This document shows, in pieces, positions 7,947 through 15,853 of a DNA stretch of 55,107 bases. The DNA is from Lacrimispora sp. 210928-DFI.3.58 (GTDB taxonomy: Bacteria; Bacillota; Clostridia; Lachnospirales; Lachnospiraceae), in assembly GCF_020554865.1 (NCBI RefSeq), contig NZ_JAJCIC010000032.1, positions 1 to 55,107 of the forward strand, in the 5' to 3' direction. The stretch's first letter is position 1. Every line of letters starts with the position of its first letter. A model generated the notes under the pieces. That model saw only the letters and a list, made by a program, of their open reading frames with translations. It made no database searches and was not told the DNA's origin. Made by a program: the position numbers and the translations under genes.

Positions 7947-9180
7947 TAAATTTGATTTTCGTGAGATACTGCAGAATAATGCAGTTACGATCATGTTCAT
8001 CGTACTGTGTATCATCTGTCTGATCTGTTCCGGACAGACGGTACCTTATGTGATGTATGAACTGTTTGGCCGTCTGAGCCGAAATGCATTTATCGTACTT
8101 GCCCTGATCATCCCGATCATCGCAGGTATGGGTATCAACTTCGCCATCACTATCGGCGCTATGGCTGCTCAGATCGCGGCCCTCTGGGTGATCGAATGGG
8201 GAATCACTGGTCTTGGCGGTTTCCTTGTGGCAATGGTGATGACAATGCCGATCGCAGCTTTCTTTGGAATGCTGATCGGCAAGCTGATGAATAAAATGAA
8301 AGGGCAGGAGATGATCGGCGGCCTGATCCTTGGCTATTTTGCAAATGGATTGTACCAGCTGCTGTTTTTGTTCATCTTCGGCAACCTGATCCCCTTAAAT
8401 GCTCCCGGACTGGTCATCAAGGGATCCACCGGTGTGGCAAATACCATTGACCTTTCAACAGAGCGCGGCTTTAAGTATGCCCTGGACGGCCTGCTCCGCG
8501 TTCCCTTTGGGACAGCGCTGTACATTGTCTGCGGAGCGATTGCCGTTATTACGGTCATCATGGTCCTGATGAAGAAGCTGGATACCAAAAAGGCAGGGAT
8601 CCGCATTGGAATATGCGTTGCAGCTGTGGTGCTTTATCAGATCCCGGCTGTGGCAGCCCTGTTTAGTATGGTAACGGTTCCCCTTGTGACCTTCCTGGTA
8701 GTAGGTCTTTTGTGCCTGTTTAACAATGCGCTCATGAAGACAAGGATTGGCCAGCAGTTCCGCGCAGTGGGACAGAACCGTACGGTTGCCAATGCATCCG
8801 GTATCAATGTGGACCGTGTCCGCGTGATCGCGATCATGATCTCCACCGTGCTGGCAGGCTGGGGCCAGCTGATCTTTGTCCAGAATATGGGTTCCTTCCA
8901 GACCTATGGCGCTCACGAGCAGGTCGGTCTGTACGCAGGTGCGGCTATCCTGGTAGGCGGCGCTTCCATTAAGAAGGCGACCAATGGACAGGCACTCCTT
9001 GGCTGTATCCTGTTCCATCTGCTGTTCATCGTAGCACCATCTGCAGGTAAGAACCTGTTTGGCGATGCAGCGATCGGCGAGTATTTCCGCGTATTCATTT
9101 CCTACGGCGTCATCGCCCTTGCACTGGTAATGTATGCTTGGAGCGGTTCACGTAAGAAGAAAAAGACGGAAGAGTCATAA
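7939..9180 (+). CDS. ABC importer permease, BPD_transp_2 type
   Basis: 413 residues with eight to ten hydrophobic helices. The GTG at 7939 was chosen because it lies eight bases after AGGAGG, whereas the in-frame GTG at 7930 abuts that site. The segment AVGQNRTVANASGINVDRVRV is the coupling-helix region that contacts the ATPase in RbsC-like permeases, and AAILVGGASIKKATNGQALLG is the conserved late-helix motif. It has no large ectodomain, unlike its partner. The two permeases should form a heterodimer with one double ATPase and the DUF3798 receptor. The gene ends the operon, ahead of a strong terminator. Confidence 0.9.
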   Translation: MRNKFDFREILQNNAVTIMFIVLCIICLICSGQTVPYVMYELFGRLSRNAFIVLALIIPIIAGMGINFAITIGAMAAQIAALWVIEWGITGLGGFLVAMVMTMPIAAFFGMLIGKLMNKMKGQEMIGGLILGYFANGLYQLLFLFIFGNLIPLNAPGLVIKGSTGVANTIDLSTERGFKYALDGLLRVPFGTALYIVCGAIAVITVIMVLMKKLDTKKAGIRIGICVAAVVLYQIPAVAALFSMVTVPLVTFLVVGLLCLFNNALMKTRIGQQFRAVGQNRTVANASGINVDRVRVIAIMISTVLAGWGQLIFVQNMGSFQTYGAHEQVGLYAGAAILVGGASIKKATNGQALLGCILFHLLFIVAPSAGKNLFGDAAIGEYFRVFISYGVIALALVMYAWSGSRKKKKTEES

Positions 9181-9240
9181 ATGTCAAAATACAGGTGCTG
9201 AGTGTCTGCAGCAGCTGCGCACAAAGCACTGGAAAGATAA

Positions 9241-9288
9241 AAGCAGGATCTGCGGGGAGTGATTCCCTGACAGATCCTGCTTTGTTTT
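9241..9288. terminator. Bidirectional terminator
   Basis: AAGCAGGATCTG and CAGATCCTGCTT form a perfect 12-base stem with an 18-base loop that itself can pair, followed by TTTGTTTT. It separates the importer operon from the convergent dehydrogenase gene. Confidence 0.9.
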
Positions 9289-9297
9289 ACAGAAGAT

Positions 9298-10158
9298 CTA
9301 TTTCCCATAATATTTCATCAGAGCCTGTGTACCCAGATCACCCATGCCCTGAGCCTCCAGCTTACGGCAGGCTCCCAGGACCTGATCCAGTACATCCAGG
9401 CGTGTCCCCGCTGCAAGGGCTTCCTCAGAGGCAAGGGACATATCCTTGATGAAATGTTTTAAGAAAAAGCCTGGTTCATAGTTGTCATCCAGTGTCTTTG
9501 CGGCTACATTTGTCATCTGGAAGCTTCCGGCAGCGCCGGTGCTGATGGAATCCAGCATAAGCCTTGTGTCCAGTCCCACGGCCTTTGCATAGGCAATGGC
9601 CTCGCAGGCGCCGGAAAGAGCTCCGGCAATGGCAATCTGGTTGCACATCTTTGTGTGCTGTCCATTTCCGGCCTTCCCTTCATAGCGGATCGTCTTTCCC
9701 ATGGCTTCCAATACAGGAAGGCAGCTGTCAAAGACCTCCTTGTCGCCGCCGGCCAGGATCGTGAGAGTTCCGGCCTTTGCGCCTGCGTCTCCTCCCGTGA
9801 CCGGGGCATCCAGGGCATGGAGTCCCAGGGCCTTTGCCTCCTCATAGATGCGGACAGCCAGCTTAGGGCTGGTGGTGGTCATGTCGATGATAACAGTGCC
9901 CTTTGCGCAGTTCTTTAAAATTCCATTCTCCCCAAAATATACTTCCTCTACATCCTTTGGATATCCAACAATGGTAATGACAATATCGCGTCCGGCGGCA
10001 CACTCCGCCACGGAATCGCACCATAGTGCTCCCTCTGCCACTACATCCTCGGCTTTCGCCTTTGTGCGGTTGTAAACGGCTACCTCATGGCCGGCCTTCA
10101 TTAAATTCCTCACCATGGATTTTCCCATGATTCCAATTCCGATAAATCCGATGTTCAT
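9298..10158 (-). CDS. NAD(P)-dependent beta-hydroxyacid dehydrogenase (GarR/MmsB family)
   Basis: 286 residues, the usual length of this family. The Rossmann dinucleotide loop GFIGIGIMG is at residues 4-12, the substrate-binding DAPVTGGDAGAKAGTL at 117-132, and the catalytic lysine is K170 in GNGQHTKMCNQ. Asn30-Arg31 after the second strand suggests NADP preference, by analogy with family members. Such enzymes reduce tartronate semialdehyde or oxidise 3-hydroxyisobutyrate and similar acids; the exact substrate is not readable. GGAGGAG sits just before the ATG. It is transcribed divergently from the DUF554 gene through a shared inverted repeat and convergently with the importer, so a link with that importer's substrate is possible but unproven. 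Confidence 0.88.
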   Translation of the reverse strand: MNIGFIGIGIMGKSMVRNLMKAGHEVAVYNRTKAKAEDVVAEGALWCDSVAECAAGRDIVITIVGYPKDVEEVYFGENGILKNCAKGTVIIDMTTTSPKLAVRIYEEAKALGLHALDAPVTGGDAGAKAGTLTILAGGDKEVFDSCLPVLEAMGKTIRYEGKAGNGQHTKMCNQIAIAGALSGACEAIAYAKAVGLDTRLMLDSISTGAAGSFQMTNVAAKTLDDNYEPGFFLKHFIKDMSLASEEALAAGTRLDVLDQVLGACRKLEAQGMGDLGTQALMKYYGK

Positions 10159-10186
10159 TGATCTCCTCCTGATAGTTAGTAATTTT

Positions 10187-10290
10187 ATTGTAATTTAGAA
10201 GAAAGGTAAAATCAATGGGCAAGTCCAAAATAGATCCGGTAAAAATATGGAGACTTGCCATATTGATTTTTTCGTGCGATATACTATAAT
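10187..10290. promoter_or_regulatory. Divergent promoters embedded in an inverted repeat
   Basis: The minus-strand promoter is TTGATT (as AATCAA at 10210-10215), a 17-base spacer and TACAAT (as ATTGTA at 10187-10192). The plus-strand promoter is TTGATT at 10263-10268, 16 bases, TATAAT at 10285-10290. Both -35 boxes are the outer ends of one inverted repeat whose inner arms are GGCAAGTC (10218-10225) and GACTTGCC (10252-10259). A protein bound to this repeat would control both genes. Confidence 0.65.
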
Positions 10291-10346
10291 AGAAACAATG
10301 GACTTTTTTAGGAAAGAAAAGTCAGAAAAACAGGCAGGTATCAAAC

Positions 10347-11069
10347 ATGACAGGATTAGGAACAATTGTAAATATGGCGGCTATCTTGATCGGCAGCGCA
10401 GCGGGGCTGCTGTTAAAAGGAGGGCTTCCAAAACGGTTTCAGGACACCATAACAGGAGGGGTGGGGCTCTGCACCATCTTTATAGGGGCCACAGGTGCCC
10501 TGAGCGGCCTGCTGTCCGTGAAGGGCGCGGGCTTTGAGACGAGGGACACCATGCTTATGATCGGCTGCATGGTGGTTGGAGCAGCCATAGGGGAGTGGAT
10601 GAATATTGAAGATAAGCTGGAGCGGACCGGAGAGTGGTGTAAGTCGAAAATCCCGGCAGGCCATGCAAGCTCCACCTTTGTGGATGCCTTTGTCACCAGC
10701 TCCCTCATGTACTGCGTGGGGGCCATGGCGATCGTGGGAGCCTTAGAGGACGGCCTAAGCCACAATTACACTACCCTGTTTGCAAAGTCCATCATGGACG
10801 GAGTGCTGTCGGTGGTATTTGCCGCGGCAATGGGCATTGGCGTGGCATTTTCTATGATTCCGGTGGGAATCTACCAGGGAGGGATCACGCTGCTTGCAGG
10901 CGTGGTGAAGCCGTATCTCACAGAGCTTATGATCGGGCGGATGTCCTGTATCGGCTCTATTTTGATCTTTGCCTTAGGGCTTAACCTGACAACGGGAAGC
11001 CGGATCAAGATCGGGAACATGCTTCCGGCGGTGTTTCTGCCCATTATTGTATGTCTGGCAGGATTTTAA
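10347..11069 (+). CDS. DUF554 (YdfK/YqgA) membrane protein
   Basis: 240 residues of almost continuous hydrophobic helices, about seven, beginning with GLGTIVNMAAILIGSAAGLL and including FVTSSLMYCVGAMAIVGALEDG and the final GLNLTTGSRIKIGNMLPAVFLP. These are the recognisable blocks of the DUF554 family, integral membrane proteins found widely in Firmicutes and E. coli (YqgA); their function is unknown, a transport role being the usual suggestion. Ribosome site AGGCAGG precedes the ATG. An aminotransferase gene follows after 29 bases and is probably cotranscribed. Confidence 0.88.
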   Translation: MTGLGTIVNMAAILIGSAAGLLLKGGLPKRFQDTITGGVGLCTIFIGATGALSGLLSVKGAGFETRDTMLMIGCMVVGAAIGEWMNIEDKLERTGEWCKSKIPAGHASSTFVDAFVTSSLMYCVGAMAIVGALEDGLSHNYTTLFAKSIMDGVLSVVFAAAMGIGVAFSMIPVGIYQGGITLLAGVVKPYLTELMIGRMSCIGSILIFALGLNLTTGSRIKIGNMLPAVFLPIIVCLAGF

Positions 11070-11098
11070 ATAGATAATCAGGAAATGAGGTTTTTAAA

Positions 11099-12268
11099 AT
11101 GAAATTTGCAAAGAGGATGGACCGCTTTGGGGAAGGCATTTTTTCAAAGCTGGCAGAAATGAAAAAACAGAAGCTGGCAGCAGGGGAGGAGGTCATCGAC
11201 CTAAGCATCGGCGCCCCCAATATCCCGCCTGCGGCCCATATTACAGAGGCGCTGTGCAAAGCAGCGGCAGACCCGAAAAACTATGTCTATGCCATAAGCG
11301 ATACAAGGGAGCTTTTGGAGGCAGTGTCAGGGTGGTATGAGAGACGTTATGGGGTAGAGCTTGATCCTGAGACGGAGGTCTGCTCCCTTTTGGGTTCCCA
11401 GGAGGGTTTGGCCCACATTGCCCTTTCCATCGCAGATGGAGGAGATGTGGTATTGGTTCCGGATCCATGCTATCCGGTATTTGGTGACGGTCCCCAGATC
11501 GCAGGTGCAGAGCTTGTCTATATGCCGCAGAAAAAGGAAAATGGCTATATCATCCAGCTCAAGGATATCCCGGAGGATGCGGCGAAGAGGGCAAAGCTCA
11601 TGGTGGTGTCCTACCCCAACAATCCCACGGCGGCTATGGCGCCGGACAGCTTTTATGAGGAGCTGATCGCATTTGCAAAGAAATACGATATTATCGTGCT
11701 CCACGACAATGCCTACAGCGATCTGGTATTTGACGGAAGGACCTGCGGAAGCTTCCTGCGTTTCCCAGGGGCAAAAGAAGTGGGGGTGGAATTTAACTCC
11801 CTCTCAAAGACCTACGGTCTGGCAGGGGCAAGGATCGGCTTCTGCCTGGGAAACAAAGAGGTGGTTTCAAAGCTGAAGCTGTTAAAATCCAATATGGACT
11901 ACGGCATGTTCCTTCCGATACAGAAAGCGGCTGTGGCGGCTATTACCGGGGATCAGTCCTGTGTGGCTGTGACGCGGGCAGCCTACGAGACCAGAAGGAA
12001 TATTATGTGCGATGGCTTTTCCTCCATTGGCTGGAATATGGAGCGTCCGGCAGCCACCATGTTCGTGTGGGCGGCTATTCCGGAGAACTTCAAGACCTCG
12101 GAGGAGTTCGTGATAGAGCTGGTGGAAAAGGCAGGCGTCATGGTAACACCGGGAAGCGCCTTTGGGCCCTCCGGGGAAGGCTTTGTCCGCCTGGCCCTTG
12201 TACAGGATGAGGAAATGCTTCATAAGGCCATAAAGGCTGTGAAGGAAAGCGGCATACTGCCGGATTAG
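11099..12268 (+). CDS. PLP-dependent class I/II aminotransferase
   Basis: 389 residues, full length for fold-type I aminotransferases. The Schiff-base lysine is K237 in NSLSKTYGLAGARIGF, the ring-nitrogen aspartate is D203 in HDNAYSDL, and the conserved SYPNNPTAAMAP (171-182) and a late carboxylate-binding Arg (GFVRLAL) are present. The N-terminal DLSIGAPNIPP resembles LL-diaminopimelate and alanine/glutamate-pyruvate aminotransferases of Clostridia. The amino donor cannot be read from sequence. GAGG lies before the ATG. It probably forms a unit with the DUF554 gene upstream. A large hairpin without a T run follows. Confidence 0.88.
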   Translation: MKFAKRMDRFGEGIFSKLAEMKKQKLAAGEEVIDLSIGAPNIPPAAHITEALCKAAADPKNYVYAISDTRELLEAVSGWYERRYGVELDPETEVCSLLGSQEGLAHIALSIADGGDVVLVPDPCYPVFGDGPQIAGAELVYMPQKKENGYIIQLKDIPEDAAKRAKLMVVSYPNNPTAAMAPDSFYEELIAFAKKYDIIVLHDNAYSDLVFDGRTCGSFLRFPGAKEVGVEFNSLSKTYGLAGARIGFCLGNKEVVSKLKLLKSNMDYGMFLPIQKAAVAAITGDQSCVAVTRAAYETRRNIMCDGFSSIGWNMERPAATMFVWAAIPENFKTSEEFVIELVEKAGVMVTPGSAFGPSGEGFVRLALVQDEEMLHKAIKAVKESGILPD

Positions 12269-12284
12269 AATGTTATGACAGAGG

Positions 12285-12321
12285 GATTCGCAGAACGGCC
12301 TTTCCTGCCGGTCTGCGAATC
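12285..12321 (+). terminator. Strong hairpin without U tract
   Basis: GATTCGCAGA pairs perfectly with TCTGCGAATC and an inner CGGC/GCCG extends it. No T run follows, so it may be an mRNA-stabilising or processing stem ahead of the vanZ gene rather than a terminator. Confidence 0.5.
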
Positions 12322-12338
12322 ATAGTATAAAGGAGCCT

Positions 12339-12788
12339 ATGGACAGAAAAAAGGTTTGGTATATTCTTTTGATTGCCTATGTGTGCATGATCTACGGAAA
12401 TTCTCTGATGCCCGCAGATATTTCCTCTATGGAAAGCGGTCATTTTTTAGAAATGCTGCTTAAGCTTTCCTCTCAGGCAGGACTTGAGCTTTTCTGGCTG
12501 ACAGAGCATATCGTGAGAAAGTGGGCCCATTTTACCGAGTATGCGGGCTTGGGAATCCTTCTCATTATGAGCTTTTCTGTGTGGAGGAGAGGGGAGAGAA
12601 AAGGGCTTCGGGCAGCGGTGGAGCTGGGAGCAGCGGTTCCCTTTGTGGATGAGACCATCCAGCTGTTTGTGAGGGGACGTTCCGGGCAGATATCGGATGT
12701 ATGGCTGGATATGTGCGGTGTGGCGGCAGGAATGGCTGTGACAATGTGGCTTATGGGCAGAAAAAAAGGGGGTTGGCGGGAAACGTGA
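12339..12788 (+). CDS. VanZ-like membrane protein
   Basis: 149 residues with four hydrophobic segments. The motif RKWAHFTEYAGLGIL (about 60-74) and the later DETIQLFVRGRSGQISDVWLDMCGV are the diagnostic VanZ-family blocks. VanZ gives low teicoplanin resistance in enterococci, but most family members are of unknown role. The TGA stop overlaps the GTG start of truA (GTGA), implying translational coupling. A spaced AAGGAG ribosome site lies before the ATG. Confidence 0.88.
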   Translation: MDRKKVWYILLIAYVCMIYGNSLMPADISSMESGHFLEMLLKLSSQAGLELFWLTEHIVRKWAHFTEYAGLGILLIMSFSVWRRGERKGLRAAVELGAAVPFVDETIQLFVRGRSGQISDVWLDMCGVAAGMAVTMWLMGRKKGGWRET

Positions 12789-13534
12789 ACTACAGGATAG
12801 AGCTGGCCTATGACGGCAGCAGATACGATGGATGGCAGAAGCAGGGGAATACGGAGAAGACGATCCAGGGAAAGCTGGAGGCTGTTTTGGAGAAAATGGC
12901 AGGATGCCCGGTAGAGGTCCACGGCTCCGGCAGAACGGATGCCGGGGTACATGCAGAGGCCCAGGTAGCGAATTTCCATTTGGGACCGGGATCTTCTGCG
13001 GAGGATGTTATGGTATATTTAAACCGTTACCTGCCGGAAGATATCTGCATCACAGACTGCCGCATAGCAGCCCCAAGATTTCACAGCCGCTTCCATGCAG
13101 TGAGGAAGACCTACCGCTATCAGATCGAGATGGGACCCAAGAAGGATGTCTTTCAGCGGGGATATTATTACGGTCTGGGAAGGGCCCTGGATGTGGAACA
13201 GATGAAAGCGGCAGCTGCCAGGCTGGTGGGAACCCACGATTATAAGAGCTTCTGCGGTAATAAAAATAGGAAGAAATCCACGGTGCGCACCATTGAAGAG
13301 ATACGCTTTGAGAGGCCGGATGACACAAAGCTCCATATACGGTTTACGGGAAACGGTTTCCTCCAGCAGATGGTGCGCATCCTGACGGGGACGCTCATCG
13401 AGGTGGGCTTAGGAGACAGGAGGCCGGAGGAGATGGATGTCCTTTTAGTAGCAGGGGACAGAAAGGCTGCCGGATTCACAGCCCCGGCGCAGGGCCTGTT
13501 TTTGGAAAAAGTAGAGTACGGTGAGGAAACATGA
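12785..13534 (+). CDS. truA: tRNA pseudouridine(38-40) synthase TruA
   Basis: Begins at GTG overlapping the vanZ stop codon, with a G-run ribosome site upstream, giving 249 residues. The catalytic aspartate is D52 in GSGRTDAGVHA. YDGWQKQ near residue 14 and the C-terminal FTGNGFLQQMVRILTGTLIEVG are TruA signatures. The enzyme isomerises uridines 38-40 in the anticodon stem-loop of many tRNAs. It overlaps the downstream CDF transporter gene by four bases (ATGA), so vanZ, truA and the transporter form one tightly packed unit. Confidence 0.95.
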   Translation: MNYRIELAYDGSRYDGWQKQGNTEKTIQGKLEAVLEKMAGCPVEVHGSGRTDAGVHAEAQVANFHLGPGSSAEDVMVYLNRYLPEDICITDCRIAAPRFHSRFHAVRKTYRYQIEMGPKKDVFQRGYYYGLGRALDVEQMKAAAARLVGTHDYKSFCGNKNRKKSTVRTIEEIRFERPDDTKLHIRFTGNGFLQQMVRILTGTLIEVGLGDRRPEEMDVLLVAGDRKAAGFTAPAQGLFLEKVEYGEET

Positions 13535-14709
13535 CAGAATTATTGGTTAAGCGTTTTGTAAAGAATTATGAGCAGGTGGAGGACGCCGGAGTGCGGACGT
13601 CCTACGGCACCCTCGCAAGCATGGTAGGGATCTTCTGCAATATCCTGCTGTTTTGCGGAAAGCTGTTTATCGGTGTGCTGGTAAACAGTATTTCTGTTAT
13701 GGCAGATGCATTTAACAATCTGTCAGATGCCGCCTCCTCCATCATAGGCTTTGTGGGCGTGAAGATGGCAGAAAAGCCGGCGGATGATGACCATCCCTTT
13801 GGACATGGGAGGATCGAATACATAGCGGCCTTTATCGTGGCCTTCCTTGTCATTCAGGTGGGCTTTTCCCTGTTTAAGACCTCTCTGGGAAAGGTGTTCC
13901 ACCCGGAGACATTGACCTTTAAATGGGTATCGCTCCTGATACTGGTCCTTTCCGTCTGCGTGAAGCTGTGGCTCTCAGCCTTTAACAGAAGGCTGGGGAA
14001 CAGGATCAACTCCAAAGTCATGCTGGCTACGGCAGCAGATGCTATGGGGGACGTGGCAACAACCTCCTCCACCATTCTGTCCATTGGTGTGTATGGCCTT
14101 CTGGGATGGAATATTGACGGCATTGTAGGTCTTGTGGTGTCTGTGGTGGTTATGATCGCAGGCGTCAATATCGCGAAGGATACCCTGGCTCCTCTGATCG
14201 GCGAAGCCATTGATCCTGAGCTTTACAATCAGATCACTAATTTTGTGGAGGGTTTTGACGGGATCGTCGGGACACATGACCTGATCGTCCACAATTACGG
14301 TCCGTCAAAAAGCATGGCCTCCATCCATGCAGAGGTCCCCAATGACCGGGATATCGAGATCTCCCACGAGATCATTGACCGGATCGAGCGGGAGGCTTAC
14401 AGAAGGTTTGGACTGATGCTGGTGATACACATGGACCCTGTGGAGACCCATGATGAGCGGGTGCTCCAGTTTAAATCCATGGTGCTGGAGGTATTAGGGG
14501 AAATCGACAGCCGCTTAAGCTTTCACGATTTCAGGATGGTGGACGGAGTGGAGCGCATCAATCTGATCTTTGACCTGGTAGTGCCCAGGGAATATAAGCC
14601 GGATATTCTGGGCAAACTGAAGGTAAGGATCAGCGATGAGGTGCGCAGGCGGGATAAGAGGTGCGTCTGCGTTATCACCATAGAAAACAGCTTTTTATCA
14701 GGCGCATAG
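13531..14709 (+). CDS. Cation diffusion facilitator (CDF) metal exporter
   Basis: 392 residues. The transport domain (about 25-230) has six hydrophobic helices with metal-site motifs ADAFNNLSDAAS (58-69) in helix 2 and ATAADAMGDVAT in helix 5, plus DDHPFGHGRIEYIAA at the helix 2-3 turn. A cytoplasmic C-terminal domain (about 230-310) with THDLIVHNYGPSKSMASIHAEV follows, and it is longer than the minimal family. CDF proteins export Zn, Mn, Fe or Cd in exchange for protons. The N-x-x-x-D form of the helix 2 site is seen in Mn/Fe-type members, so manganese or iron is a guess. Translation is coupled to truA. Confidence 0.9.
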   Translation: MTELLVKRFVKNYEQVEDAGVRTSYGTLASMVGIFCNILLFCGKLFIGVLVNSISVMADAFNNLSDAASSIIGFVGVKMAEKPADDDHPFGHGRIEYIAAFIVAFLVIQVGFSLFKTSLGKVFHPETLTFKWVSLLILVLSVCVKLWLSAFNRRLGNRINSKVMLATAADAMGDVATTSSTILSIGVYGLLGWNIDGIVGLVVSVVVMIAGVNIAKDTLAPLIGEAIDPELYNQITNFVEGFDGIVGTHDLIVHNYGPSKSMASIHAEVPNDRDIEISHEIIDRIEREAYRRFGLMLVIHMDPVETHDERVLQFKSMVLEVLGEIDSRLSFHDFRMVDGVERINLIFDLVVPREYKPDILGKLKVRISDEVRRRDKRCVCVITIENSFLSGA

Positions 14710-14782
14710 AGCGGGCTGCCAGGGCCCCTCTGGCGTCCGGCAGGCAGGAGAAGGGCTGGTCCCCGGAATGGGGGTGCTTCAC

Positions 14783-15310
14783 GTGTCACAGGAGGAAATG
14801 ATCAAGGCCATAGGAGAAGGAGACAGGGAAGCCTTCCGCCAGTTTTACCAGGAAACGGCCCGGCCTCTCTACAGCTATATCCTGTCCCTGACCAAAAGCC
14901 CCCATGAGGCCGAGGACCTGATGCAGGAGGCATATTTGAGCGTGTGGACAAAGGCAGGCTCCTATGTGCCCCAGGGAAAGCCTATGGCCTGGCTCTTTAC
15001 CATTGCAAAGAACCTGTGCTATATGCGTTTCAGAGAGCAGAAGAGCCGTTCCCACATTGGATTAGAGGAGCTGGAGGGCCGGGAGGAGGGGATGGTATGC
15101 GAGTCCTTAGAGCAGGCAGCAGACCGCCGTGTGCTCTTAGATGCCTTGGAAAAGATCAGCAGGCAGGAGCGCCAGATCGTGCTCCTCCACGCAGCCGCCG
15201 GCATGAAGCACCGGGAGGTGGCAAAGGCTCTTAAGCTTCCCCTTGCCACAGAGCTCTCAAAATACAACCGCTCCATGAAAAAGCTCCAAGAGATACTGGG
15301 AAGGAGATAG
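14783..15310 (+). CDS. ECF-type RNA polymerase sigma factor
   Basis: The GTG at 14783, eight bases after GGGGG, was preferred over the ATG at 14768, which has no ribosome site; this gives 175 residues. Region 2 spans about 22-90 with SPHEAEDLMQEAYLSVW and the W-LFTIAKN promoter-melting segment. Region 4 (about 115-165) has ISRQERQIVLLHAAAGMKHREVAKAL followed by LPLATELSKYNRSMKKL. The second half of the region 4 helix-turn-helix is somewhat divergent. Most ECF genes are followed by an anti-sigma gene; here a tRNA follows, so its control partner must be elsewhere or absent. Confidence 0.9.
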   Translation: MSQEEMIKAIGEGDREAFRQFYQETARPLYSYILSLTKSPHEAEDLMQEAYLSVWTKAGSYVPQGKPMAWLFTIAKNLCYMRFREQKSRSHIGLEELEGREEGMVCESLEQAADRRVLLDALEKISRQERQIVLLHAAAGMKHREVAKALKLPLATELSKYNRSMKKLQEILGRR

Positions 15311-15345
15311 TTGGAAAGAAAAAGGAAAAAACTTGTAAAAAGTGC

Positions 15346-15374
15346 TTGACGAAAAACCGTTTCTATCGTATAAT
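15346..15374 (+). promoter_or_regulatory. tRNA-Gln promoter, copy 1
   Basis: TTGACG, exactly 17 bases, TATAAT. The block AGTGCTTGACGAA is repeated before the second tRNA-Gln at 18500. Confidence 0.85.
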
Positions 15375-15391
15375 ATATTTTGTTGTGTTAA

Positions 15392-15464
15392 TGGGCTATC
15401 GCCAAATGGTAAGGCAACGGACTCTGACTCCGTCATTTTCAAGGTTCGAATCCTTGTAGCCCAG
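15392..15464 (+). tRNA. tRNA-Gln(CTG), copy 1
   Basis: A complete cloverleaf: acceptor TGGGCTA/TAGCCCA with discriminator G, anticodon stem ACGGA/TCCGT enclosing loop CTCTGAC (anticodon CTG), and T arm with GGTTCGAATCC. CCA is not encoded. It is identical to the copy at 18573. Confidence 0.95.
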
Positions 15465-15468
15465 TTTT

Positions 15469-15504
15469 TAAGACCTTCTCGAAGAGAGAGGGTCTTATTT
15501 TTAT
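15469..15504 (+). terminator. Terminator after tRNA-Gln copy 1
   Basis: TAAGACC-TTCTC pairs with GAGAGA-GGGTCTTA through one mismatch, followed by TTTTT. Confidence 0.85.
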
Positions 15505-15538
15505 CCGGGCTTTTGCGTACATCTGTGCAAACCGGAAT

Positions 15539-15752
15539 CTATGTTTTCGCTGATTCAAAGAGTTGTTCTACGGTTTCTTTCTGCATACAGTTCTTTCATT
15601 CCCAACGTGTGATAGCGATCTTTACATATTTTCAGATAGTCACTTCCGATATGACGTATTACCAGTTTTACATGAGCATGGCTTCCAGAAATGGAAAAAG
15701 GGGCGGAGCCGCTGGCACTGGGAGGCCCAGAGAGAATGTCCGCCGGGCGCAT
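15539..15752 (-). pseudogene. Remnant of an IS1182-like transposase C-terminus
   Basis: The minus strand encodes HAHVKLVIRHIGSDYLKICK, then KDRYHTLGMKELYAERNRR. A one-base shift to the next frame continues ETVEQLFESAK before a stop. As I recall the family, IS1182 DDE transposases end with VK-V-RHIW-DYLE...KELY--RK-TIERVFADAKE, so both frames together match its last catalytic region (the Glu of ERVFADAK). No start, no 5' two-thirds and no terminal repeats are present. This is a decayed insertion-sequence end, lying between tRNA-Gln copy 1 and the peptidase promoter. Confidence 0.6.
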
Positions 15753-15773
15753 GCAGGTTTGCTATAAAAAAGC

Positions 15774-15802
15774 TTGCCATTGCTTTTGGGATGCAGTATG
15801 AT
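15774..15802 (+). promoter_or_regulatory. Promoter of the M20 peptidase/YfcC operon
   Basis: TTGCCA, 17 bases, TATGAT. It sits just after the transposase remnant and 52 bases before the peptidase start. Confidence 0.6.
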
Positions 15803-15853
15803 AAAGTGGTAATTTGCTAATATGATATGTCAAAATCAAGAGGAGAGAATGCG

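Noticed and set aside
8455..9018. 187-codon minus-strand frame inside the second permease
   Set aside because: It is antisense to a clear membrane permease and encodes a His/Asp/Cys-rich shadow typical of reversed hydrophobic codons.
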